Origin: Marsupella aquatica
Lineage: Eukaryota > Marchantiophyta
Direction: 5' to 3'
Length of the DNA: 64,000 nt
Assembly (NCBI GenBank): GCA_973895155.1
Contig: OZ316899.1
Location: 5,332,001-5,396,000, forward strand
Positions within the stretch are counted from its first letter, which is position 1. Each line of letters begins with the position of its first letter. A program made the position numbers and the translations under genes. This document shows positions 55,412-64,000 of this stretch, in pieces. The notes below the pieces were generated by a model, which saw only the letters and a list, made by a program, of their open reading frames with translations, was not told the origin of the DNA and did not search any database.

Positions 55412-56784
55412 TGAGGAAAGCTAGTGTTCAATGGTGAAAACTTCAACTACCATCGGGCGCACAACTATAGTAATTACCTCAGGGCTGTTGCGGATTGAAA
55501 ATGGATGTTCAATCACCAATGACTTGCAGGTAAAGTTTCCTCCATTGGCTTCAGGCCAACCGCGCGCCCTGCATCCAATTTATACAAATGATGAGTCACT
55601 TTAAAAGGTTCGATTACTGAGAAGGCTTGTACTCAATCTGTGATTCATTGGTATAGTTGTTTGAAAACTACAAACAGGGCGCTATGACCTATCGGAAGTC
55701 AGCTAAGGGAACCAAAACAAATCTAGCCATTGTTTTGAGAGTTTCATGATTGCGCAAACCAAACCTCAGGCGGTCAGTGGAAGCTTAAGACACATCTGAA
55801 GAATAGATTTCTGATATAGCTGTTCAATTCAAACTTAATCCAGAATTTGCAAATGACGTTTAACATACCAAGCTATTGTACAGTTCGACTGTCAAAAAAG
55901 CTCCCCTCAATTTGAACTTCCCTCACTACCTTGCTTGTGTTGCCAACAAAGCTCCTTTCAAACCTCCTCCACTGACTGCCAATGTCTAGCTTCAAGCTAT
56001 TTCACAATGAAAGCTCCCTTGTATTCTCAATGGTCTCAATGGTTTGAACGAGAGTCCTCTAAATCAATTGCAATCAATGTGACTCAATGCGTCCATGGAA
56101 GGTAGACCTCAGATTATCTTGCTAACCATTGTTGCTCTCCCTTCCTCACCCGACGTTGAAACGTTCACTACTTTCTAATTTTGGCAACTATGGTTTTCAA
56201 GCTCGGTTTTCACCATCAAAAAGTTTGAGAAATTGTGGAATGCTGATAAAACTTGCCGCGTCCGCAAGTCCTTACCACTATTGTCATTGTCGCGGCTAGG
56301 ATGGAAGGACTCGGAGTCCTTGTTTTCAAATAGTCCTTGACGACGGGGGACAATAGGACATAATTATTGTCCACTTTCCAAAGTCAATTCATGCAAGCTA
56401 CTTCCCCGAGGATATTTATTAAACACTTCTCGCATGTAAGTACTTTATGACTTAAATTAGGCTACTAAATCCAAAAATGGTTATAATGGAATCATTTCTC
56501 AATCATTTAATTCTAGCCTTTGATCTGTGAATTTTCAATCTTGGCCATTGAGGGATATGTTGCACATTTAATGCAACATGGAAAGGACTTGAGTCCTTGT
56601 CTAGGAGAAAAAAGGACAAAAATGGTAGTCCTCAATCATGCAATCCACTGCCAGAAGCAGCGAGGAATGTGAGGCAATTGTATAACTACGCAATGCTATG
56701 CTACTTCATCAAGAGAATGCCACCTCTATCTGTCTTCAAAAACTAGGTGGAAGAGGTGATGATGAACAGAGTGAACTGGCCGAT
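55412..56784. other. No supported gene; palindromic remnants
   Basis: AT-rich sequence without convincing coding potential. It contains AAGGACTCGGAGTCCTT (56305-56322) and AAGGACTTGAGTCCTT (56583-56598), single units of the array seen at 33790-34345, so it may be a diverged LTR of the same family. Confidence 0.5.
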
Positions 56785-57857
56785 ACTACAAGATGAAGTT
56801 TGTATATAGGGAGGAACTTCTACATGGTGGTCTTTGAAAATCCTTACCATTGCAATCTTGCACTCAACTACGCACCTTGGTTTATAGAGCGTCGGTATGC
56901 ATATACATTCCCTTGGGATCCTGCATTTGATGTTAAATGTGAGAGCTTCACCAAACTACCAATCTGGATCGAGATCCCTTTTTGTGCTCTTGCATTGGAA
57001 GGTTGCAGGAGGAAGATAGCCAATACATTGGGGACCTTGCTCTACTACATCCAGGGCAGCCAATTCAGCTCATACCCATAGGATAGAGCTTGCATCCTAT
57101 GGGACACTGATAGGGAAGTGCCCTCTAGTGTGAGAATACAAATTAGAGATGACATTGTGATTTGGCAACTAGTGACGTTTAAAAATATCCCTTAGTTAGT
57201 TACCACTGCTATAAATGCAACCAAAGAGGACATCTAACATGCAACTATAAAGAGGAGCCTGGTTTGGGATACAAGCCTTGAGAGGGTGGAGACGGGGGGT
57301 ATCCACCGGATGAGAAGGATGATGAACATCATTCTGAGGCAGATCCAAAGGAGGTACGCAAAGCTACAGCCAATGCTGAGGCGAGGGCTCTTTTTTGTGC
57401 AACAGTTGTTGCCCCATCTCTGCTTGTTCCCGTGCCTATTTCCTTGCCGGTGGTTGCTGACATCGCCCAAACAGAGAGCCTTATTTGGATTCCAACTTCC
57501 CAGAGAGGAGAAATACCATCTCTTGTGCAAACGCATTTGGGACACAACGACCCTGCTATGGTCCCCCTGATGGGAGTGGAGCACATGCCTTGGAGAGTTG
57601 TGACCCCACCTGTTAGTGCCTGTGGGATCCCTAACTCACAAGTACTCCTGCCAATTAAGATGATCAAACCCCCCTCTAGCCCGGGTCCACCTCTTGACCC
57701 CTTGGCACCAAGCTTTGGCCCAGCTATTATTCTCCCTGGGGCACCAGCTAGCTTGAGTGCGGCTTGCCTCCCCATCTCCACCAGGGAGTCGGGAGAGGAT
57801 GAGAAATTTTCATTCCACGAGGGTTCTGATGTAGAGATGTCAGAGTATGAAGAATAA
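56785..57857 (+). pseudogene. LINE ORF1 (nucleic-acid-binding protein)
   Basis: 56800-57081 gives FYMVVFENPYHCNLAL, PWFIERRYAYTFPWDPAFD and TKLPIWIEIPF, matching the DUF4283-type region of plant L1 ORF1. After frame changes a single CCHC knuckle appears near 57205-57245 (CYKCNQRGHLTCN). A proline-rich, then acidic C-terminus (57432-57857) ends at TAA. It would coat LINE RNA; this copy cannot make the full protein. Confidence 0.75.
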
Positions 57858-58246
57858 AGTTTAAGGCCCAAGCACACAAACAGGAGCTACGCACCCCCCC
57901 AACTGATAGATCGGAGAAAAGCAAGGGTGAGGCTAAGAAACAAAGATCACTCAATTTCTCACAAGGATTCTTATCTGATGTAGGAGTGAGTCTGTCAAGA
58001 AAGTCCAAGGAAGGAGGGGACCCCTTGCAAGTTGACTTGAGGATGTTTAATTTGCTGGCCCAATGCTTGCACTGATCTGCTTGAGTATGGTTGGGAATGA
58101 CTCTCCTACCCTCTGGATACATGAGTGGACCAACAAGTTACCAAGCTTGTACAAGAGTGTCCCCAGGTGGGACGCAACCGGCTCTAACAGCTCCATAACT
58201 AGGGGCAGGGAGACCTTGCTATGCAATTACACTGCATAAGCAGGAG

Positions 58247-58985
58247 ATGGCAGATCTTTTTAGGCTGGCATTGTCAAATGTTTGTGGCCTTTGCAAGCCA
58301 AATCGCAAGCATGTGGTCAAGAAATGGGTGAAATCATTGAAGACACCATTGAATCTTCTTGCATTACAGGAAGTTAAAACTGATCAGTTTTGCTTAGACA
58401 TGGCGTTGAGAGAAATCATGCCTGACTACCAACACTTCTCTTCTATGCCAAATGAGGGCCGTGGGGGAACAACTCTTTTGGTCCACCCAAAGCTTGAGGT
58501 GGTTGGATCAAGAATTATGGACCTAGGATGCGCTTTGTGGGTGGTGGTGGACAAGGAAGCTGGGAAGATGGACTTGCATGTGTTTATGCCCCCAACTTGT
58601 CCAAATTAAGAGCATTGCTTTGGAATGACCTCAAGACGATGCTCCCACAATATGACTGGATTGTGTGGGGGGAACTCAACATGATAGAGCGCAGGTCGGA
58701 CTCTACTTGTAATTTGCCACTGATACAAGGAAGAGAGGCGGAGATCTAGAGATTTCTTAAAATGCGGCTTGATATGGTGGACGCTTGGGACATCAAAGGA
58801 GCTGCTATTGGCCCCAATTTCACATGGAGACAATTTTGGAGTGGGGAGTTGGTGCAGTCAAGGCTGGACCATTTTTACCTAAGTGAGAAAGGATGGTGGA
58901 TAGGAGAACTGGTTGAGCTCATACATGAGGTGGCTCCGCTCTATTAGATCATGATCCGGTGCTAATGCATGTGAGGCTTGCAGGG
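58247..58985 (+). pseudogene. LINE endonuclease domain
   Basis: Starts MADLFRLALSNVCGL and keeps LLALQEVKTD (catalytic Glu region) and GRGGTTLLVHP. After a frameshift near 58530 it continues with VYAPN, WGELNMIE (Asp of the usual GDFN changed to Glu), FTWRQFW, SRLDHFYLS, and, beyond a TAG, LDHDPVL in place of SDHDP. It nicked target DNA in the active ancestor. Confidence 0.8.
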
Positions 58986-59273
58986 CCTAGAGTGAAGGGG
59001 AAGAGAGGGAATACCAAACTTTTTATGGCTAAAACGGCTTTACTGAGGAGCAATGACGATCTGCAATTGTTGGAAGAAGCTTGGATGAAAGGAAGAGAGA
59101 ACTTTGCAGACCCTCACCTTCAATTTGCAAAGGGATGTGTCCAATTGCGGAACACCTACAGGCAACTTCAAGCCAGGCCTCAAACAACGAAGATGGAGCT
59201 GGCTTTTTTTAGAGCACGGTTGCGTGCTCTTAAACTATCCATTTTGGAGCTTGGGGGGGTCACTACATGGAGG

Positions 59274-59611
59274 GTCATACATCGCATGCGACGTTTTAGA
59301 ATTTGACCCCCCTAACTTATAAGTGAAATTATTATTTTTGCAAAACCCTTTTTTTCTTTAAATTTTGTCATTTTTTACTAAAAAACCCCTAAAAACTTTA
59401 AAGAAAATATTTTTTACAATTAAATAGGCTTATGCGTTCTTTAAAGTTGATTAGTCAATAAAACATGCCCTATGTGTTCTTCCACCAAACTTTGGAAGTC
59501 TTCCGCCACAGCTATTTAAATGGGCCTATACTTTGTTGCACGTGATGTGCCACTTCCGTGGAAGTGACCCCCTGAGTTTTGGAGGCACATTGTGCCTCTG
59601 AAATTACATAG
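59274..59611. mobile_element. Short insertion within LINE, flanked by TACATGGAGG
   Basis: A 338-bp AT-rich non-coding segment lies between two copies of TACATGGAGG (59264-59273 and 59612-59621). The LINE coding sequence resumes after it. A 10-bp duplication would suit a Mutator-like or retroposed insert, but I see no terminal inverted repeats and no poly-A tail. Confidence 0.4.
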
Positions 59612-59727
59612 TACATGGAGGTGGAGGATTTTTTGCATCTGACAGAGATTGTGGAAGCTTAGAGGGGCCAAAGACTTGTGAGAGTTAAGTTTTTGCTACT
59701 CTGAGAGCAAAGAGATCCAGAGAAGCT

Positions 59728-61065
59728 ATGAGATCCTTGATTAGTGATGATGGGAGGGTGATTGATGACCTATGTGAGATCCTTAGTGAGGTTGAGGCAT
59801 TCTATAAGGGCCTGTATTCGCCTCCGGATCTAACATCGATTGAAGTGGTGGAGCAAGGGAGAGCTAGAACATGCTTATTACAAAATACTAGATTTGCATT
59901 ATCTACTTCGGAGATATTGCAGATGGAGGAGCTTCCATCCTTCCAGGAGGTGAAGGATGTATTGTGGCTTATGGCAAGTGATAAATCCCCTGGACCAGAC
60001 GGCTTAACAGCAGAGGTGTACTGGGCCTGTTGGGGATTCATGGTAGAGATCTGGTTGATGTGATATAGGAATTCTAGCTTTCAGGTGTCCTCAATGGTGG
60101 GATTTGTGAGGGGATTTTTAAATTCATACCAAAGAAACCAGATAAACATCACTTAAAAGACTGGAGACCAACTGACAATGCTAAACACAATGTATAAAAT
60201 CATTGCCAAGATCCTTGTTCTACGCCTAAAACCTCTCCTTCATAAGGTTATCAGCCCTCAACAGACGGGCTTCATTCCAGGGCGGCACATCCTTGAGAAT
60301 ATTTCTCTTGCAATGTTAACATGTGATTGGGTGCAAAATAGGAAGAGTGAAGCACTATTTCTGAAGCTTGATTTTGAAAAGGCCTTTGACATGGTCTGCA
60401 ATGACTACATTAGGAGTGTATGCATTTGGTTGGGTTCAGTGGGCACTTTATCATGCTAGTGAAAGCACTGTTGGCAAAAGCTACCTCTAAAGCACTGGTA
60501 AATGAATTCCTCTTAGAAAAGGTGTAACTCAAGCATGGAGTGCAACAAGGATGCCCACTCTCACCACTTTTATTTGTAATCTCCACACAGCCACTAATGG
60601 ACTTCCTTGATGCAGAGATTGACGAAGGGCAACTCAGAGTCCGACCGCAAATCACAAAGGACCTCATGATTTGCTACAAACTATTTGAAGATGATGTTGG
60701 CATGTTCATCCCAGCTATAGAGAAGGACTTTGAGGATGCAAGGTTGGCACTGGAATGTTACAAGATTGCCAGCGGCGCCAAACTGAATCTAGAAAACTCT
60801 ATGGTTATTCCATTGGCCTTGGAGGCAATTCCGGGATGGCTAACTAACACTGGATGTATTATCAGTCAAAAGGGTGAGGTACAAAAATACTTGGGTGTGC
60901 CATTAGGTGTGGGTTTGCATATAGAACAGTTGTGCAAATTCTGTTTAGACAAGATCAGCTCTCGTCTTTCTGCCTTGGTGAACAACCTGTTGTCCTTCAT
61001 AGGTAGAACCCTTTTGGTTAAGCATATTTTGCAAGCAATTCCTATATATCATGTGATGGGTCATT
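59728..61065 (+). pseudogene. LINE reverse transcriptase
   Basis: RSLISDDGRVI, DKSPGPDGLTAEVYW, then ISPQQTGFIPGRHILENI, LKLDFEKAFDM, GVQQGCPLSPLLFVI and LFEDDVGMF, followed by KYLGVPLG. The order and motifs are those of plant L1 reverse transcriptase. The F/YADD catalytic box reads FEDD: the two Asp are kept and Ala is replaced. Several stops and shifts occur (60064, 60129, 60459). Confidence 0.88.
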
Positions 61066-61071
61066 GTAACA

Positions 61072-61373
61072 TGCGAGGAAACAGTACAAAAATTCCTCGC
61101 ACGGGAACATTTTCTCCTCCATATATGCAAAATCTGGCATGGTTATCACCTTGCTAGCATGACTTGAAACTTGCTAGGACAAAACCAATCTATTAAACAA
61201 TAGAAAATTCACTATTCCACTCAATAACAAAACCTATCGTGGATGGTACATTTGTACATATCACGTATTTCACGCACAACTGGCCACTCAAAGCAACAAT
61301 AAGTGACCATACTATTTGAACGTACGTCAGGCCAGCAAAATCGCTAGTAATTGTGCCACCCATGATTCTCGCA
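61072..61373. mobile_element. MITE-like element, copy 2
   Basis: Starts TGCGAGGAAACAGTA with an immediate hairpin partner TTCCTCGCA, matching the inverted right end of copy 1 (TGCGAGCAAACAGTAAAA...CTCGCAC). It shares internal TTGCTAG/CTAGC words and ends near ATTCTCGCA at 61373. Diverged, about 300 bp, non-coding. Placed directly at the truncated LINE end. Confidence 0.45.
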
Positions 61374-61499
61374 CAAACTTTGGTGTGTGGTCCTTAACGA
61401 CGTGAAACAATCATCATGATAACGGACAGGGAATAATTTTTTTGACTTAAACAATCTTGGGAGCGCATCCAAGGACAGAATCCAAAGCTTCATCCAGCC

Positions 61500-62580
61500 G
61501 TCGAGCGTGACACCCGCAACAGACATGATCGTAGCACACCCAATAGACAAGATCCCAAACCGTTGGGAAGGATCAATCTCCCGCTATCCACCATCCCCTA
61601 TATCTCCCTCGCACCTTCAGAAACATTTCCATTCATTCCATTTTGGACACTCTTTTGGGCTCTCTTTCTGTTCGACGCGAGACTCGAAGCGCGCTTCTCT
61701 TGTTGTCTTTGCGGGAGTCAAAGCCCTGTCATGACTTGTGCTACTATCGTCACAACATTACATCAAGTTCCTCCTCAATCACAAGCACAATAGATTTGGT
61801 AGTCGGATCCGGATTGAGGTATCTTCGTTCTCTGTCATCTGTTTCCCACCTGCTGTTTGGTATTCTCTCAGGTACTCGTTGTCATCCACTTTCTGGTTTG
61901 TCAACATAAGTAGACCTTGCATAAGATTGTAAGTAATCTGAATTGCATTAGTTTTTGTTACAGGGAGAAATGGCACGGAACGAGAGTAGAGCTCCTCCAA
62001 AATGGATTCTCGAAGTCCGGCAATATAACGCCAAAACGGAGGGTCCACTAGACTCCCCGCCAAGGTCCCCTCCACCAAAGCAGAGTACGTTCAACACTGT
62101 AGTGAAGAGCAATACATCTCCTTCCAGTTGCGTGGCTCCCGTCGTCTCCAAGGACTCAAAGGTTGTCGCACCTTCTAAAGAGACATTGTCCAAGGCGGTC
62201 TCCCGAACACCATTGTCTTCTTGCTCAAATGTCCCTGTCTCTAAGGGGGTTTTTGAGAAGCGCAAGAGAGAAGAGGAGGAGTCATACTGGAGGGACCTCG
62301 AGATCCACAACTATTGGACAGAAAACGTACTCGCTTCCTCCGACTATGATACAGTCTCCGACTCTGATTCCAACGTGTACAAGGCATCGAGCCCTTAAAC
62401 AGAAGTCCAATATCAGTAGTCCATCTTCTAGGGGGGATAGACATTTTGTAACAGTGTATTGTATCCTGAGTCTGGTCCCTGGACCTTGGAGTTGCAAAGA
62501 GTTCTTGGACATTTCATGTGTAACAAAGTTATATGTCAGAACATCTTTGTTCATTTTGCAATAAAATCTTGAGAAGTTTG
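61500..62580 (+). CDS. Small two-exon gene encoding a 142-residue acidic-tailed protein
   Basis: The CDS is 61970-62398 in the second exon. A leader exon ends at a CTCAG|GTACTC donor (61872), the 92-bp intron ends TTACAG (61963), and the ATG lies 6 bases into exon 2. The protein is Ser/Pro-rich with a basic-acidic patch (EKRKREEEESYW) and ends DTVSDSDSNVYKASSP. AATAAA at 62560-62565 is a plausible poly-A signal. No recognised domain. Intact start, stop, intron and poly-A signal make it a better gene candidate than its surroundings. It could be a host gene fragment or a short transposon gene. Confidence 0.5.
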
Positions 62581-62944
62581 TCTGATTGTAATGTTCCAAC
62601 CTGTCCTATTATTGCTAGCAACATCACTAGTAAAACTATGCATGACTACAATGGTTTGTTTTCTCGCACACATGAGTTATGGAACTCTAAGTTAAGTAGA
62701 TCTTTGTCGAACAGTACCCGTTTAGCACAAAACCAAAAACAGTTACTTCACAAGTTTAATGCCAGTGACATTCCTAGCAAAATAAACAACAATGTGGACA
62801 CTTACTAAATTGTAATAGACCCTTGCTAACATTACATACACAATATAATTAGTGAGGTAGAGGACCTTCCTTTGTTCTGAAAACCAGAAGGTGACAAAAT
62901 GAGGGACGCGGAAACGTTCACCTCAACGGATAATAGAGATTAAG
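62581..62944. other. No supported gene
   Basis: Intergenic AT-rich sequence downstream of the small gene's poly-A signal. A 91-codon plus ORF (62533-62808) has no domain and overlaps the 3' end of that gene. Confidence 0.5.
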
Positions 62945-64000
62945 TCAACTACACTGCAAGATAATCAAACTCCTCACTTCAGCAACAGTCAGAATTGGCT
63001 GCTTCACAAGATCATCTCTCTCTAGATTCAGTGAAAACTTATTTAAGTACACCCACAAGAGGTGTTTACAAGACATGTAGAGTCTTCCTCTGGTGTGTCT
63101 CTTGTAGAAGGGTGTGTCTCTTGTAGAAGTTATCACATGAACAAGAAGGAAAGCAACACACTTGGACCCAGTATTGGTGTGCAATTTTAGAATCTGTCTC
63201 GTGAGTGACAATAAGATATTGCCATCCCCACCCATTTCCAAGGCATATCTTCTCACTTCCAATGACTCTCATATGTTTGTCAATCGCAGATCGAATGCAT
63301 TTATGAAGCTCCGGGGTGTTCTGGAAATGTTGACGAACGCCTTTCCCATTCCAGGTCTTGAATCTACGGTTTGGACAACCAATGTCAACTCTTTCTAGGA
63401 AGGCGTTCACATCAATTCGGAGGTCAACACAATTTGGAGAAGAGAATGACCCGATCGGTGTTGGATCAGAGTATGATAATCCTCTGATTTGAAACCCGTT
63501 TCAAAGAAGAAAGACAATCTCTGTTGGGGTCAACCTGGTCCCTCGCTGGACCTGCAATGCCTCAGGTGGTTCCGGAAGCTGGGCAAGAGTCCTTCTGCCA
63601 CCTATTATTTGGACAGAAGTACAGAAGCTGACAATGTGGAGAGGACAACCTCAATCCGTGAATGGCAACACCAACCACTCCAGCCTGCAATGCCTTCAAT
63701 CCAGTTTCTTTGATGAGATTCCTGCACTCATCTTTTCCAAACACACTTCGGTCCACTCATCCGTTGCAAACAGGTCCACTCCCTTTTCCACTCCGCCTCA
63801 AGTGCCAGGTCCCATATGTCACATCAACCTCTTCAATAAAAGGGATCCTTCGGGGTGCATCCCAAATTTCATCCCAATTATTTTGAGACGGTGGAATTTC
63901 TCCAACATAGTTCGGGTCCTGTGTTGCATCTCCACGGCTTTGTTCTTCACCATCATCTGATATATTAATAACTTCACAAGGGAGGGGAGGTCTAAGGCAA
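62945..64000 (-). pseudogene. Unknown minus-strand coding region, runs off window
   Basis: Exon-like open stretches on the minus strand: from the window end to about 63562 (acidic start with NISDDGEEQ, then FGKDECRNLIKETGLKALQ) and 63066-63410 (DIGCPNRRFKTWNGKGVRQHF, then GNGWGWQYLIVTHETDSK). A TGA near 63757 interrupts the first. A 21-bp tandem duplication (CTTGTAGAAGKGTGTGTCT-like) at about 63091-63130 lengthens the end of the second. No family recognised. Conserved-looking Trp/Cys/Gly spacing suggests a real protein, possibly of a transposon. Confidence 0.4.

Larger units (their letters stand above)
56785..61065 (+). mobile_element. Degenerate L1-type LINE
   Basis: Ordered ORF1 (DUF4283-like plus CCHC), apurinic endonuclease, and non-LTR reverse transcriptase on the plus strand. 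Frames are broken many times. The element stops abruptly at about 61065, just after the reverse-transcriptase domain, where a MITE-like sequence begins, so the 3' end (zinc finger, RNase H, tail) is missing. No poly-A tail or target duplication is visible. Confidence 0.88.

Noticed and set aside
1-64000. tRNA or rRNA genes
   Set aside because: I saw no cloverleaf-like A/B-box pairs or rRNA-conserved stretches by eye; a tRNAscan run would be needed to exclude short matches.

Overview
The window looks like repeat-dense nuclear DNA of a green (streptophyte) plant. The evidence is En/Spm (CACTA) transposases carrying Transposase_21, DUF4218 and DUF4216 blocks, Ty3/Gypsy elements, an L1-type LINE with a plant DUF4283-like ORF1, and GT-AG introns. 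The style of several ORFs suggests a non-seed lineage (fern, bryophyte, lycophyte or charophyte), but I cannot fix the species. No prokaryotic or organellar feature is seen.

Layout. (1) 1-19762 is the right part of a CACTA element (CACTA-1, + strand): a SET-domain ORF, an acidic exon, a TNP2-like transposase split by a nested element, an extra minus-strand gene, and subterminal ACGT-rich repeats ending in a CACTA-type terminus. A complete Ty3/Gypsy element (Gypsy-A, 794-14618, minus strand) is nested in it, with ~4 kb LTRs, a CCACA target duplication and a protein-coding ORF inside each LTR. (2) 19763-29644 is a decayed chromodomain Ty3/Gypsy element (Gypsy-B, minus strand) between long direct repeats; CACTA-1 sits inside its left repeat. 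(3) 29645-35275 holds a gene for a transposon-like protein of a family I know mainly from animals, an uncharacterised domain also present in the Gypsy-B repeats, a palindromic array upstream of a TATA box, and a MITE-like element. (4) 35276-47472 is a complete CACTA element (CACTA-2) with matching termini and a TAA duplication. It carries a zinc-finger/SET exon pair and TNP2-like transposase on the minus strand, and a divergent TNPA-like gene on the plus strand broken by a solo LTR (44104-46162). (5) 47473-50467 is a well-preserved coiled-coil/RING-like gene (minus) whose stop codon is the CACTA-2 target site. (6) 50468-56780 contains decayed retroelement-type coiled-coil ORFs. (7) 56785-61065 is a degenerate LINE, followed by a second copy of the MITE-like family, a small two-exon gene (61.5-62.6 kb) and an unknown minus-strand coding region running off the end.

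The most notable biology is the repeated association of a SET-domain (histone-lysine methyltransferase-like) ORF with CACTA transposases. Two clearly diverged elements in opposite orientations carry it in the same place relative to the transposase. Second is the Gypsy-A design, in which a long ORF lies wholly inside the LTR downstream of the LTR TATA box. Most coding regions carry TGA or TAG stops of the kind produced by C-to-T change, and paired-copy comparison shows this directly at several sites, as expected for methylated, silenced repeats.
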